Both the position numbers and the translations under genes were made by a program. From the NCBI RefSeq assembly GCF_040214835.1, contig NZ_CP157874.1, forward strand, positions 3,786,001 to 3,850,000: a stretch of DNA of 64,000 nucleotides, written 5' to 3'. Positions 34,829 to 45,516 of this stretch are shown in pieces (position 1 is the stretch's first letter; every line of letters begins with the position of its first letter). Origin of the DNA: Pseudomonas asiatica. Lineage in GTDB: Bacteria; Pseudomonadota; Gammaproteobacteria; Pseudomonadales; Pseudomonadaceae. Under the pieces are notes generated by a model. That model saw nothing but the letters and a program-made list of their open reading frames with translations. It ran no database searches and was not told the DNA's origin.

Positions 34829-36540
34829 AAACCAATCTTCCGGTCAGTGGTCGTGCCGTCGAATTCAGCGCAAACGCGAACATTCTTTCAACAACCAACC
34901 CCAAGGGCGCCATCACCTACGTCAATCCCGACTTCATCAACATCAGCGGGTTCAGCGAAGCCGAATTGCTCGGCGTCAATCACAACATCGTGCGCCACCC
35001 GGACATGCCGCCAGAAGCTTTTGCGCATATGTGGCAGACACTCAAGGATGGGCGCTCGTGGATGGGGCTGGTAAAGAATCGCTGCAAGAACGGTGACCAC
35101 TACTGGGTCAGCGCCTACGTCACGCCGATGCAGCGCAATGGCGAAACAGTGGAATACCAATCGGTTCGCACGCTACCGGCCAAAGCGCTGGTGGATGCTG
35201 CTGAACATCTCTATGCACAGTTGCGTAGTGGTAGAAAGACCAACTGCCTGCGTATGTCACGGCTGTCCGTCGGCATGCGCCTGGCACTTGTCAGCACTGG
35301 CGTGAACTTGCTGTTCTTTGCGGCCTTGGGATTACTGGGCGCGTTGTCCTGGAGCCATGCCGCCCTCTCCATGCTGCTATCGAGCTTGCTGCTCGGCGGC
35401 CTGTTACGCTTCAGCCTGCGCCCCCTCGACGCCCTTGCCCGAAAAGCCAGGAATATCGCCGACAACCCTCTGAGCCAGATACTTTACAGTGGCCGCCGCG
35501 ACCAATTTGGCCAGATCGATTTCACTCTGCAGATGCTCGAAGCCGAGACCCGGGCAATAGTCGGACGCATTGCCGATTCGTCCCGCCAGTTGAGCAAGGA
35601 AGCCGAAGAGCTCGTGTCTGCAGTGGACAACAACAATTGCGCGACCCTCCGCCAGCAGGGGGAAACTGCCCAGGTAGCCAGCGCAATAACCCAGATGGCC
35701 AGCAGTGTGCAGGAAGTGGCGCGCAACGCTCAGCTCACCGCCAGCGCCGCGAACCTGGCCAACCAGGAATCCGACCGCGGCCACCAACTGGTCGAGCAGA
35801 CCCGCCAGCACATTGATAGCCTCGCCAGCGAGGTACAACAGACCAGCATGGTGATTCATCAACTGGAACAGCATGGCAATGAAATTGACCGCGTACTCGA
35901 GGTGATTCAAAGCATCGCCGAACAGACCAACCTGCTTGCCCTCAATGCCGCCATCGAGGCTGCCCGCGCCGGCGAGGCCGGCCGCGGTTTTGCAGTGGTC
36001 GCCGACGAGGTGCGCGGGCTGGCTTCGCGGACCCAGCAATCTACCGCGCACATCCAGGGCACCATCGATACCTTGCGACGCTCCACCGGGGATGCCGTAC
36101 TTGCGATGCAGCGCAGCCACAGCAAGGCCGGCGTCAGCGTCGAGCAGGCACTGCTGGCCGCCCGGGCGCTGGACGGGATCACCCAGCGTGTCGATGAGAT
36201 AAGCGGCATGAGTGTGCAGATCGCTGCCGCCGTAGAGGAGCAGAGCGCGGTGGGTGACAGCATCCAGTGCAACCTGGCCGGTATCAGTCAAACCACCCAG
36301 AAAAGCGTGCTTGCCAGCAACCAGAGTCGCACCACTGCCGCCCACGTCGCCAAGCTGGCCGAACGCCTTCAACTGCTGTCGGCGCAGCTTTGGGGGCGCA
36401 AGCGCAATGATGGCAGCCACTCCCAGCTGGACGTTGCTGGCTGGGAGGGGCTGGACTCCGAGACTGGTCAGTTGAGGGTCAAATCCCTGTGTTCTGCGAG
36501 TGGCAGGGCCAGCACGATGTACCCTTCGAAAACACCGTAA
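34825..36540 (+). CDS. aer: Aer-type aerotaxis receptor (PAS-HAMP-like-MCP)
   Basis: The 571-aa protein has an N-terminal PAS domain of the FAD-binding Aer type (residues ~20-115, [15 protein letters not shown] and [14 protein letters not shown]), a membrane hairpin (~152-196), a linker and a long MCP signalling coiled coil with the conserved tip [20 protein letters not shown]. It senses redox or electron-transport state and signals to CheA/CheW, steering cells to oxygen. The start overlaps the stop of the GGDEF-EAL gene. The last ~24 codons run antisense into the next gene, and the C-terminal tail ([13 protein letters not shown]) looks like extension past the usual end. Confidence 0.93.
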   Translation: MKTNLPVSGRAVEFSANANILSTTNPKGAITYVNPDFINISGFSEAELLGVNHNIVRHPDMPPEAFAHMWQTLKDGRSWMGLVKNRCKNGDHYWVSAYVTPMQRNGETVEYQSVRTLPAKALVDAAEHLYAQLRSGRKTNCLRMSRLSVGMRLALVSTGVNLLFFAALGLLGALSWSHAALSMLLSSLLLGGLLRFSLRPLDALARKARNIADNPLSQILYSGRRDQFGQIDFTLQMLEAETRAIVGRIADSSRQLSKEAEELVSAVDNNNCATLRQQGETAQVASAITQMASSVQEVARNAQLTASAANLANQESDRGHQLVEQTRQHIDSLASEVQQTSMVIHQLEQHGNEIDRVLEVIQSIAEQTNLLALNAAIEAARAGEAGRGFAVVADEVRGLASRTQQSTAHIQGTIDTLRRSTGDAVLAMQRSHSKAGVSVEQALLAARALDGITQRVDEISGMSVQIAAAVEEQSAVGDSIQCNLAGISQTTQKSVLASNQSRTTAAHVAKLAERLQLLSAQLWGRKRNDGSHSQLDVAGWEGLDSETGQLRVKSLCSASGRASTMYPSKTP

Positions 36541-38852
36541 GCACCGCTGTCGTAGGTAGCGCTGATCAAGGCGAAGCGCGCCTTCTGGTCACTGCCTGGG
36601 GTGTAGACGCCCGCCTCGGCGCTACCGGGGCCGTAGCGCAATTGCCAATCGATTTGATTCGGCTCCTGGAGGTTGCCATTGATCCTTGCCTCCAGGACCG
36701 CCTCCCGGCCCGTCGGGTCAACTTTGGCACTGATCACTATCGGGGTTTTACTCCCCATTTCGGTGACCAGCACACATTCGCAAATTTGTTTGCTCACGGG
36801 GTCCTGCACCTGGACCTCTTCAACGACAAAGGCAGCTGTGCCAGTGTCCGCAGGGCTGGTGACCGACATGGCCTGCCCCTTGCCCAGGGGCTTGCCTTGA
36901 TATTGCCATTGCAATGCAAGGGGGTCACCGAGCACCCAGGCATTGAAGTCCACTTTGCTGTTGGGCGGTGCAACCACGATCGAAGGGTTGGCGTGCAGTG
37001 TCTGGCTCACCACCGTTATCAAGGCGCAACGTTGAATGGCGCGGTTCGCCTTGTCGGTCGCCGTCACCAGCACCTGGGCAAACGACTTTGTCATGTCGCT
37101 GGCCGCTGGTGCGGTCAGAACACCCTTGGGGTCAATGGAAATCCGCACATTATCCGCCAAACCAGACACTGCTTCGGCGGACCACTCCACATTGCTTGAG
37201 GCAGGCTCGGTCACGAATGACTGCCTAGCAGTTGCAAGCAGGGTTTTCTCCATCGGGCTGATAGTGAAACTGGCTGCTGCAGGGTTAACCTGGCCGAAAT
37301 AGACTGTGTCGCTTGGTGTCTGCAGGTTTGTGCCCTTGATGGCGTTATCAAAATTGAGCCGCACAATGTCGTTTGCCAGTGCCTGTGTGGTAGGTAACAC
37401 AGACATGTCGTGTTTCAACTTCGCTAACAGGATGTCCTGAATACTGGTCAACTTCGGAGAAGCAAGCCCTTTGAAAAGGTCTCTGAGTCCGCTTGTCAAC
37501 TGACTGATAATAGGCCACAACAGCAAGTTTGTTATAGGGTCTACCCCCCAACCTGCAGGCGGCTTGATTTTAGCGAAAGCAGGCTGATAAGCGATCGATT
37601 CGCTAAATGCATAGGAATCATGTACCAGGCGCATCTCGGCACGACCATCCAGATGATATTCGAACAGCATATGATAATGAAATCTGCCTTCGGCAGGTTT
37701 CAGAAAATCACTTTGATCAAACTTGAACTCATCCAACATCCGCTGGAGGTCGCCAGTGGTATCATCGAAGGCCAGGATCTCGGCGAACACGGAGCCATGC
37801 GGAGACAGACTAAGCGTAACCTTGTCAGCGGTCTTGGAGATAACCACCTCACCGCGCATGTCCAGACTGGCTTCTTTCAGTTCAAGTTCCGCGTTGACCT
37901 TCCAAACCCTGGAAGGCGTTGTAATATCGAACGTCTCTTTCACCCGCTGTGTCGGCAAATGGATATGTCCCGCCGTACAGGAAAGGAATTGCCGTTGATC
38001 AAGGGCTTGACGCATTGTGAACTCAGCCCCTTCGATCACTTTCTTCAGTTGCTCTGCCACTTGGGCCAGCATCAGGCGTTCTGTATCAAACAATATGCTA
38101 GCGGAATAATCACCGTCATTGGGTATCGCATACCTGTAATCCGCACCGGGGTAATTCCCGCCTGCCCCATCCTGCATGTCGACAAGAACCATAACTCCAC
38201 CTGCCGCATCGGACGACGACCTTGCCCTGGCCCGAGTACGCAGGGCAAACGAGGCCGGGCGGTGCAGCTCGATCGCACTTCCTGCCAACTTGCCGAGAGG
38301 AAGCTGACGTTGAGCATCACCCCATGCAGAAAACTTCTGCCTGAAAAACTCGGTCAACAGTCGACTTTCACCGTTATAGTACGGCATGGAAAATTCTTCA
38401 CTGTTGCTGAGGTCAAGTTTTATCATGCAATCGGAGTCCACCGTACCGCCTGACGCCGCCAAAGCAATATCCAGGTTCAGTACAGCAGCTTGCACAGGCG
38501 CTATCACATTCAGTTGGAGCAAACGCCATTGACCGCCTTTGTTCACCATTGAGTACGCATTCGCTTCTGCAATTGCCATTTGCAGGTGAGCCTTGTTCTG
38601 GGCAAGGTCGGCATCAAACACCAATCTTGGCAAATTCAGGCTACACTTGGACAAGGCAAAGCGATGGGCCGCCCCATTGCGGATATAACCGGAAATGGGC
38701 GGCCATTTTTCCGCCGTTCTGGAGCGCCTGATGGATTCTTCCTTCAAGACAAGGTTGATCTTGTCTCCATCAATAAAGCAGAGCATATCCCATCCCAGCA
38801 AGCGTGTTTCCTTGCCCAGCCATGCGAGGAGTTCGGAGGTTGAATAATCCAT
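36468..38852 (-). CDS. Large hypothetical protein, N-terminus reminiscent of P47/TULIP proteins, C-terminal Ig-like region
   Basis: The 794-aa product lacks a signal peptide. Residues ~15-35 ([19 protein letters not shown]) resemble the opening GWD...N motif of clostridial P47/OrfX TULIP-fold proteins, and the next ~450 residues are beta-rich with long amphipathic stretches, compatible with such a fold. The last ~250 residues contain repeats like [10 protein letters not shown]... and [20 protein letters not shown], which look like bacterial Ig-type domains. It follows tssM by 151 bp on the same strand and may be a T6SS cargo or accessory protein. ATG 38852 with GGAGAAG upstream is preferred over 38918. 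GC content is lower than in neighbours. The fold call is an inference from a short motif. Confidence 0.6.
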   Translation of the reverse strand: MDYSTSELLAWLGKETRLLGWDMLCFIDGDKINLVLKEESIRRSRTAEKWPPISGYIRNGAAHRFALSKCSLNLPRLVFDADLAQNKAHLQMAIAEANAYSMVNKGGQWRLLQLNVIAPVQAAVLNLDIALAASGGTVDSDCMIKLDLSNSEEFSMPYYNGESRLLTEFFRQKFSAWGDAQRQLPLGKLAGSAIELHRPASFALRTRARARSSSDAAGGVMVLVDMQDGAGGNYPGADYRYAIPNDGDYSASILFDTERLMLAQVAEQLKKVIEGAEFTMRQALDQRQFLSCTAGHIHLPTQRVKETFDITTPSRVWKVNAELELKEASLDMRGEVVISKTADKVTLSLSPHGSVFAEILAFDDTTGDLQRMLDEFKFDQSDFLKPAEGRFHYHMLFEYHLDGRAEMRLVHDSYAFSESIAYQPAFAKIKPPAGWGVDPITNLLLWPIISQLTSGLRDLFKGLASPKLTSIQDILLAKLKHDMSVLPTTQALANDIVRLNFDNAIKGTNLQTPSDTVYFGQVNPAAASFTISPMEKTLLATARQSFVTEPASSNVEWSAEAVSGLADNVRISIDPKGVLTAPAASDMTKSFAQVLVTATDKANRAIQRCALITVVSQTLHANPSIVVAPPNSKVDFNAWVLGDPLALQWQYQGKPLGKGQAMSVTSPADTGTAAFVVEEVQVQDPVSKQICECVLVTEMGSKTPIVISAKVDPTGREAVLEARINGNLQEPNQIDWQLRYGPGSAEAGVYTPGSDQKARFALISATYDSGAYGVFEGYIVLALPLAEHRDLTLN

Positions 38853-39003
38853 GTTCTTCTCCGTTGGTGTTCTCAAAACGGTAAAGCCTATTACGCCGAG
38901 AATTTGCTTACGCAACAACTGGCAGTTCTGATAGGCGTCATGCCTGGAGCACGGGGGTAAACTACTGCGCTGCTTCTTCAGAGCAGAAAACGAGACGCCA
39001 ACC

Positions 39004-42000
39004 TCACAAGCCGGCCTGCGTGGTCGGCCCCAGCTTGGGCGACTTCTGCAGCAACCCTCGTGGCAACTGGAAACCTTTGAAAGGCTCTTGCGTGATAGGG
39101 TTGAAGGCTTTCTGCGCGTTAAGCCTGTAGCGCATCACACCATCGCCGGCCCTGAAGCTCAGGTCCACGCTGGTCGCCGTGCGCCCATTGAGCGAGCCAC
39201 GGCTGAGCAAGCGGAACATCGACCAGGGGCCACGGTACTCAAGGCTGCTGCTGTTCCCGTTCTGCCGGAGCAAGGTCAGGTTACTGCGCACCTGCTGCCC
39301 CAAGGTATTGGGCCAGACGATACCGGTGATCTGGCTCGGGCCATGGGTGTAGGGAATCAATTGACCGTCCAGGTCCAGCAAGCTTGTACGCTGGTTGGCA
39401 CTCAGGCCCAACGGCTCGATGCTGAACTGCACACTGAGGTTGCCGCGCTGATCGAAGAAGGTCTCACGGATACGATCTGCCCGCTCCAGCTGTTCGAGCA
39501 CATCACTGCGGATCAGCGACTGCCCCTGCTGGCCGGCCTGCAGGGCTTCGAGGTTATCCCTCAGGAAGACCTTCAGGTATTGATCATGGAACTGCTGCAG
39601 CCGCCCCTTCGGCCCGAAGAAGGCTTCAAAGTCGTCCAGCGAAGCGTCGGGAGCTTTCACGACGAAGGGGTAGCGCCCTGCCAGGCGCTGCTGGAAGAAG
39701 CTGTACACCTCGGCGTCCCAGCGTCGCTCCAATTCGCGCAGGGCTTCGACATTCAGCACTTGTGCTGTTTGATCGGCCATTTTTCTGACCTGGTGGTTGA
39801 TCGGTTCCGGTAAGCCGGTGGCCACCCGCTGCAGGGTGCCGATGGGGTCTTGCCCTGTCATCGAGAATCGCTGATGCACGGCCTGCAGCGCGGCCTTGCC
39901 TCGGTCGGGGCTGTCCTGCACCGCCTTGGCGTAGTCGTGCACGGCCGCGATGGCAGCAAGAGTCTCGTCGTAGTAGCTGGGTTTCTCACCGGTTGCCTGC
40001 AGCATGGCACTCAGCCCGGCAAAGGCCCGCTGAATGGCCCAGGCCTGTTGTTGATCAGGCCTGCCACTTGTCGGCTGCAACGCTTCGACCTCCCCGGCTG
40101 CCTCAGCGACAACGGCTGATGAAAGCGAAGTGTTGTCCCTCACTGTGTCCAGCAACCGATGCAGGGGCGCTGCTGACCCGGTCAACTGCTGCAGGATTGC
40201 GACACCATGATCCAGGTCGCGGAAGTCGGCCACCGAGAAGGCGTTCAAGGCACGCCGCCAACTGTCAATGAAATCGGCGCTGTACAGGTTACGTAGCCGC
40301 TCGCCCAGCGCCTCCCGGTCGGCATCCGAGTAATCGAGCTGGTCGCGCTCGCCCAGTGCCCACTGGTCGATCATCGCCATCTCTGCAAACCGCTGGCTAC
40401 GTGGCTCGAAGTACTCTTTGAAGCCCTTGGCGGTGAGCATTGGCGCTATCAGGACACCCTCCCCCTGCCTGAAGCCGGGTGAGGACTGATACACCAAATC
40501 GAATGCTGGCCCCACCTGATGACGCAGGTCCAGGCCGGCATTCAACTGCTCGCCAGCCTGCTGTTTCAGGCTCGCGTAGACCCGCTCTGGCAGTGGTACC
40601 TTGCGCAGCACCTGCTGCACCTGTGCCATACGCTGGCTGTACTGCGGAAGTTCGGTATCTGCATAGGCCAAGGCATACTTCAAGTGCCGCATGAGGTCGC
40701 GTTGCAATTGCCCCTGCCCGGGGAACTTCTGTTGCCACTGGCGGGCCATCCAGTCCTCGACCCATTCGGGGCGGCGGCTCTGGCGGTCCTCCAGCATTCG
40801 ATAAACCCGAAGCGCAGCCATCTGCTGTTCGCTGCCCGGCGGCGCGGCGTCCATGGCATCGATCACACCGCTGGCCAAGGCTGGCAGAAAGCGCCTGGAG
40901 AGCAGGCTCAGGTAGGCCTCGTCGACGCGTGGGCCAATGGCGCGCCCCTGATACAAACCAAGGTCGGAAACACCCGGCCACGCGGCACGATAGTTGCCAA
41001 ACACCGACACGGCATCGCGTATCTGGTCCAGCGGTTCCAGCAGGTTGCGCCCGGAGGGGTCCAGACGCTGGTCCACCTCGTGATGACTGTACTCTCTGCT
41101 CTTGGCGAGCACATTGGCGGCCTTGGCGCCATTGATGTCAAAGTAGCGTTGCCAACTGGCGGTGGCGACACTGAAGGCCAGAACGCCTACTGCAGAACCC
41201 ACCCAGAGCAACCGACGTTTGCTGCGCGCTACCTTGATGTTGTCCCCGGCAAGGCCGGCCTCCTGGTAGATGACTCGCCGGAAGGCGTGCTGAATGAAGT
41301 AGACCAGCGCCTGCCCCTGCGCCTTGCCTTCACGCAGCGGAAACTCGGTCTTGTACGGCTGTGCCGCCTCACGCACGAACGCATTGAGCATGTCGCCCTG
41401 CTGCATGACCGAAGACCAGTACACGCCGCGTACCAAGGCAGGCGTGGTGAAGCGGTCACTTGCGAGGGTTTCTTTCAGGAAGGCCAACAGTATCGGACGC
41501 AGCCCGATCAACTGGGCATGCAACGAGAACAAGCGAACTCGCAATGGCGCACCGCCCAATACATCGAGCCGGTCCACTACCTGTTCAAACAATCGCCTGA
41601 TCAACCGATCGTAATGATCGCCATATTCGTCCAGCCAGGCATCGAACGTGCCGACCGCATCCAGTTTGAAGGTGAAGCCCAGCATGTTTTCCCGCATGGC
41701 GGCGGGAAGCCCAGCGTAAAGCTGGTCGAAACCGTCCAGCAGATCGAATTTGGCCAGTACCACATACAGCGGCAAGCGCGAGCCCGACTGACTGCTCACT
41801 TCATACAGCCGCGTGCGTAGCACATGCGCCAAGGCGACACGTTGCTCAGGCGTGCCATGCAATAGCGCAGGCAGGTCAACGACCAACAGCAAGCCGTTGA
41901 GTGCTCTCTGGCTTCGGTTACGCACCAGCCAGCCCAGCATGTGTTCCCACAACCTGGCCGAGGTGGCGGGTGGTGCTTTCGACGTGTCCGACTCCTCGGC

Positions 42001-42612
42001 TGATGACCCTGCCAACGATTCCTGACGGACGAAAGCGCCCGGCGGGTCGATGATCACCGCATCGTTGCTGACCCACCAGCCTATCGGATAAGCCAGCACT
42101 TGCGCTTGCCTGCCTCGCGCTTGTGCCTTGTCGATACGTGTCAGGGAAAAACTCTGTTCGGTACGGTCGATGAAGCTGGTCTTGCCGGCCTGTTGGTCGC
42201 CCACCACCAGGTACCACGGCAGTCGGTACAAGGCACGCCTGCCACCCGCATTGTCCAGATAGCGTGCCAGCCCTTGGTCCAAGGCTTTCTCCTGTGCCTG
42301 GACGAAAGGCAACACGTTGTCCAGTTCAGCGTCCACCGCCTGCTTGCGTTCGGCCTGCAAACGGCGAAAACGCCTGCGCAGCACCAAAAGCCAGCAGAGT
42401 AGCGGCACCAATACAAGCGCCAGGCTGGCCAAGCCGCGATGCGCCACGCTAGCCAGCGGCTGCTGCTCGCGCCAGACCCATTGCGGGCCGAGCCACCAGA
42501 TTGCAACCAGCATCAATGCGGCACCCAGCCCGAGCAGCAGCGGCATGGCCAGGCCGATGCGGGCCAGCAGGGGCAAGCCCCAACGTTTAAGATGCTTCCA
42601 CAGTTGATTCAT
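39004..42612 (-). CDS. tssM: T6SS membrane-complex protein TssM (IcmF)
   Basis: The 1202-aa inner-membrane protein has two N-terminal TM helices (~14-42 and 58-80), a cytoplasmic NTPase domain with an intact Walker A (GDQQAGKT at 138-145), a third TM (~467-486) and a long periplasmic part ending with the IcmF C-terminal domain. With TssL and TssJ it forms the trans-envelope complex that anchors the sheath baseplate. ATG 42612 overlaps the 3' end of tssA by 26 nt. The ATPase motif is conserved, unlike in some TssM proteins. Confidence 0.95.
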   Translation of the reverse strand: MNQLWKHLKRWGLPLLARIGLAMPLLLGLGAALMLVAIWWLGPQWVWREQQPLASVAHRGLASLALVLVPLLCWLLVLRRRFRRLQAERKQAVDAELDNVLPFVQAQEKALDQGLARYLDNAGGRRALYRLPWYLVVGDQQAGKTSFIDRTEQSFSLTRIDKAQARGRQAQVLAYPIGWWVSNDAVIIDPPGAFVRQESLAGSSAEESDTSKAPPATSARLWEHMLGWLVRNRSQRALNGLLLVVDLPALLHGTPEQRVALAHVLRTRLYEVSSQSGSRLPLYVVLAKFDLLDGFDQLYAGLPAAMRENMLGFTFKLDAVGTFDAWLDEYGDHYDRLIRRLFEQVVDRLDVLGGAPLRVRLFSLHAQLIGLRPILLAFLKETLASDRFTTPALVRGVYWSSVMQQGDMLNAFVREAAQPYKTEFPLREGKAQGQALVYFIQHAFRRVIYQEAGLAGDNIKVARSKRRLLWVGSAVGVLAFSVATASWQRYFDINGAKAANVLAKSREYSHHEVDQRLDPSGRNLLEPLDQIRDAVSVFGNYRAAWPGVSDLGLYQGRAIGPRVDEAYLSLLSRRFLPALASGVIDAMDAAPPGSEQQMAALRVYRMLEDRQSRRPEWVEDWMARQWQQKFPGQGQLQRDLMRHLKYALAYADTELPQYSQRMAQVQQVLRKVPLPERVYASLKQQAGEQLNAGLDLRHQVGPAFDLVYQSSPGFRQGEGVLIAPMLTAKGFKEYFEPRSQRFAEMAMIDQWALGERDQLDYSDADREALGERLRNLYSADFIDSWRRALNAFSVADFRDLDHGVAILQQLTGSAAPLHRLLDTVRDNTSLSSAVVAEAAGEVEALQPTSGRPDQQQAWAIQRAFAGLSAMLQATGEKPSYYDETLAAIAAVHDYAKAVQDSPDRGKAALQAVHQRFSMTGQDPIGTLQRVATGLPEPINHQVRKMADQTAQVLNVEALRELERRWDAEVYSFFQQRLAGRYPFVVKAPDASLDDFEAFFGPKGRLQQFHDQYLKVFLRDNLEALQAGQQGQSLIRSDVLEQLERADRIRETFFDQRGNLSVQFSIEPLGLSANQRTSLLDLDGQLIPYTHGPSQITGIVWPNTLGQQVRSNLTLLRQNGNSSSLEYRGPWSMFRLLSRGSLNGRTATSVDLSFRAGDGVMRYRLNAQKAFNPITQEPFKGFQLPRGLLQKSPKLGPTTQAGL

Positions 42613-44077
42613 CCTGACTCCCGTTCCTTGTTCCAATCAGCCCGTGATGGACCGTGCACGCGTACTGCTGAAGGCGTTGAAACACCTCAGGCTCCCAGGC
42701 GCTGGCGGTGGTTTCCTGCATCGTTCGGGCAACGCCTGCGCACAAGTCCTGGGCTAACCAGGACACGCCCCGAGCAGCCAGCAGGTCAGCCGCGATCACC
42801 GTGGTATGGCAGCGCTCACGCAGGCTGCGGAAGCCTGCCTGCATGCCCTGCAGCCTGAGCAACACCGCTTCCACGCCGCTGGTTTCCAGTTGGCAGGCCA
42901 GCTCCTCTCGCAACGTGGCGAACTCCTGAGAGGCTGCGTCCGAATCGGATTGCCCTTGTGCGCCCCTGAGCCACGCCAGACATTGGTCATCGACAAATAC
43001 CTTGCCGTCGCTGAAGCACAACTGCTGCAGCGCGGGCATGCGCTGCACGAACCGCGCGGTCGCAGCGCGAATGGCCTCAGCCACCTCGCCCATCGCCAGC
43101 CGCGTGGCAGCGCTCGCTGCCAGAAAGCTGCCGCGAATCCAGTAGGGGCAAGCCGTCACGCTCTTTTCGATCCGCTGCAGCAGGGCCGCGTCGATTGCAG
43201 TAGCGGCAATGGCATCTTCATAGTCCCCGGCAATGTCCTGCGGCACCGCCATCAGTTCCGTGCGGTTGCCCTGCCTGGTTTGAGGCGGCGTCTGGATGTG
43301 CGCCCACAAGCCGAACCGACGCAATTGGTAGCCAGCAGGATCGTAAGGGTCCTGTTGGTTGATCAGCTCGGCCATGGTCAGCATGGCCCTTCGTGATTCC
43401 CGCTCGTTGCCCAACGACACACGGGGCATTGGTGTGGCGATGACCTCGGCCAGTGGCGCAGCCTTGATGCCTTTTGCAGGGGGCTTGTCCGTGGTGGGCT
43501 CGGCAAGGCCGTTTGAAAGTTCCGTGTGCTTGCGTAGCAGGCGCTCCAGTTCGCCAAGGGCCGCTTCATCGAGCTGCGCTGCTTCCCGCTGCTGTTGCAG
43601 GCGTTGCAACGCGCCCTGAGCCGCCGCGGCGTACGCGGGGCTGAACGTGAAACGGTCCAGGCGCGGCAACGCCACGAGCAAACGGTTGATCATCAGGCCA
43701 ACCAGCTTGCGCTTGCCGAGGAACCCTTTGGGGCCCGGTTTCGGGTATGCGCTTTCCCAATAGGCTTCGACCATGCCGGCCAGCAGTGCGAGGGTAAAAC
43801 CCCAGCGCTCCCAGCATTGGCTGCGCAGCCAAGCGACACCCAGGTGGGCGGCGATGCGCAGGTGCTTGCACTCTTGGCCCAGGTACTGGCGGGACGCTTC
43901 TTCGATATACGCCCAGTCGATGGAAGGCTCCTGCAACCCACCCAGCTTGACCATTTCCTGGTCGATGGCCTGGTAGGTTTCGTTCTCCGCATCGAACAGG
44001 CCGGCAGGGTTCTGCGCGTCGATGGGCGCAAGCAACCGGGCAATTTCCTGTGCGGTGACCTCTGCTACCAGCGACAT
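42587..44077 (-). CDS. tssA: T6SS protein TssA (ImpA N-terminal / VasJ type)
   Basis: The 496-aa protein starts with the ImpA N-terminal domain (LLAPIDAQNPAGLFDAENE, then TYQAIDQEM and DWAYIEEAS) and ends with a VasJ-like region. TssA proteins cap or prime sheath and tube assembly at the baseplate; this length class belongs to the long-tail type. It overlaps vasI by 13 nt upstream and tssM by 26 nt downstream, showing a tight leftward operon. Confidence 0.9.
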   Translation of the reverse strand: MSLVAEVTAQEIARLLAPIDAQNPAGLFDAENETYQAIDQEMVKLGGLQEPSIDWAYIEEASRQYLGQECKHLRIAAHLGVAWLRSQCWERWGFTLALLAGMVEAYWESAYPKPGPKGFLGKRKLVGLMINRLLVALPRLDRFTFSPAYAAAAQGALQRLQQQREAAQLDEAALGELERLLRKHTELSNGLAEPTTDKPPAKGIKAAPLAEVIATPMPRVSLGNERESRRAMLTMAELINQQDPYDPAGYQLRRFGLWAHIQTPPQTRQGNRTELMAVPQDIAGDYEDAIAATAIDAALLQRIEKSVTACPYWIRGSFLAASAATRLAMGEVAEAIRAATARFVQRMPALQQLCFSDGKVFVDDQCLAWLRGAQGQSDSDAASQEFATLREELACQLETSGVEAVLLRLQGMQAGFRSLRERCHTTVIAADLLAARGVSWLAQDLCAGVARTMQETTASAWEPEVFQRLQQYACTVHHGLIGTRNGSQDESTVEAS

Positions 44078-44697
44078 GCCTTGCGCGCCTCATCGATGAG
44101 TGGGTCCAGCCCCTGAGCGTCGAAAACCAGCCCATCAACGGCTGGGTTGTCGCTCTCGACCTGAATGCGATGGGCCCCGATCAGTGGCTTGATCTGCTCG
44201 ATGCCCGGCAAGCCCCTGCCAGCGTCAAGCACCTGGCCGTTCTCCGTCACCTGCCAGGGGGTAGCGAGAGTGGAGCCACGCTCCCCCTGCAATCGCACCA
44301 TCACCCGGCCGGCATCGATGGGTTGTGCGGTAACCAGTTGCAACCTGGAAATGTTCTGCACACAACTGATCACCAGGTAGGGGTACGGTGCGACCGAAGC
44401 GATTGCGGGCGCCGAGATCATCAGCCCGTCATCCCCTTTTTCGAGGCGAAACGTCAGCTCTTCCGGCGACCGCCCCGCCTCATGGGTCATCACACGGCGC
44501 AGCGTGGGCGAATCCTGCTCCGGCGCGGACCATTGCAGTTTCGTCACATGCGCCGGGGTGCCAGCGGCCTGGTCGAAACAAGCCAGACGTTCGATGTTGG
44601 AAACGATCTGCGGGCAGTCCCTGGCCTGGCTTGCCAAACTTGGCGCCAGGGAGAGCAACATCGAAAGCCCAACGCCATATGCATAGCGGACAATCAT
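44065..44697 (-). CDS. tagO: T6SS-associated VasI/TagO family protein
   Basis: The 210-aa product has a Sec signal (VGLSMLLSLAPSLASQA) and the VasI hallmark of two Cys around IERLACFDQ near the mature start, followed by a beta-rich domain (MISAPAIASVAPYPYLVISCVQ). VasI/TagO proteins are periplasmic accessory factors of T6SS with unclear role. ATG 44697 is chosen (GAGTG upstream); GTG 44706 is possible. It heads the leftward tssA-tssM operon, divergent from tssB. Confidence 0.8.
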   Translation of the reverse strand: MIVRYAYGVGLSMLLSLAPSLASQARDCPQIVSNIERLACFDQAAGTPAHVTKLQWSAPEQDSPTLRRVMTHEAGRSPEELTFRLEKGDDGLMISAPAIASVAPYPYLVISCVQNISRLQLVTAQPIDAGRVMVRLQGERGSTLATPWQVTENGQVLDAGRGLPGIEQIKPLIGAHRIQVESDNPAVDGLVFDAQGLDPLIDEARKACRW

Positions 44698-44995
44698 TGG
44701 TTTCACTCACTCATCAAATACGGCAACAGCGCTACCCGACTGGCCAGTCACGCTTCAACAGTAGTCATCAAATACAATTACTGGATAGTGGAGCATCGAA
44801 ACGAAACAAAGGCTAGTACAGACAAAACAATATTCACAACCAAATATTTCCTTACACTTTCACGCTCGACGCACAATATTTTTTCGGTGCATGGTTTTTT
44901 ACACGCACATAGCGAGAAGCCAATTACGTTTAATTTAAACATAACTTTGTAGGACGCTTCCTACATATATTAAAACTTCACGAAGGCTGAAACTC
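44698..44995. promoter_or_regulatory. AT-rich divergent promoter region of the T6SS locus
   Basis: This 298-bp gap between vasI and tssB holds no gene. It is far more AT-rich than its surroundings, especially 44790-44985 (runs such as AATATTTTTT and ACATATATTAAAAC). It must carry the promoters for both T6SS operons and is a likely target for H-NS-type silencers of the MvaT family. I found no convincing -24/-12 pair and no Fur box. Confidence 0.6.
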
Positions 44996-45499
44996 ATGAG
45001 TAAAAGCTCAGGCTCCGTTGCACCCAAAGAACGCATAAACATCAAGTACGTACCGGCCACCGACGGCGAACAAGCCGAGGTAGAGCTGCCGCACAAGATG
45101 TTGGTCCTAGGCGATTTCGGCCTGGATGATGCCCGCGCGCTGGAAGACCGTTCGATCATGCGAATCGACAAACACAGTTTCAACAATGTGTTGAACGACG
45201 CCGATGTCAGCCTCGCCATGTCCGTGCCATCCATGCTCAGCACTGCCCCCGACGCAGAGCTGGCGGTCAACCTGCAGTTCAAGTCCATCAACGATTTCGG
45301 GCCAGACAGCATCGCCCGCCAGGTACCGGAGCTGAACAAGCTGCTGGAGCTTCGCGAGGCATTGGTCGCACTGAAAGGCCCACTGGGCAACGTGCCCACG
45401 TTCCGCAAGCAACTGCAGCACCTGCTGAACAACGAACAGGCACGCAAACAACTGGCAGAAGAACTTGACCTGGTGCTCGAGGCGCCAAAAGAAGACTGA
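44996..45499 (+). CDS. tssB: T6SS sheath small subunit TssB (VipA)
   Basis: The 167-aa protein matches TssB/VipA: RINIKYVPATDGEQAEVELP, KMLVLGDF, and NDADVSLAMSVP, followed by LQFKSINDFGPDSIARQVPEL and a C-terminal helix. It pairs with TssC to form the contractile sheath in the cytoplasm. It starts the main rightward operon, 17 bp before tssC. Confidence 0.97.
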   Translation: MSKSSGSVAPKERINIKYVPATDGEQAEVELPHKMLVLGDFGLDDARALEDRSIMRIDKHSFNNVLNDADVSLAMSVPSMLSTAPDAELAVNLQFKSINDFGPDSIARQVPELNKLLELREALVALKGPLGNVPTFRKQLQHLLNNEQARKQLAEELDLVLEAPKED

Positions 45500-45516
45500 G
45501 ACAACGGAGCGTCCCC

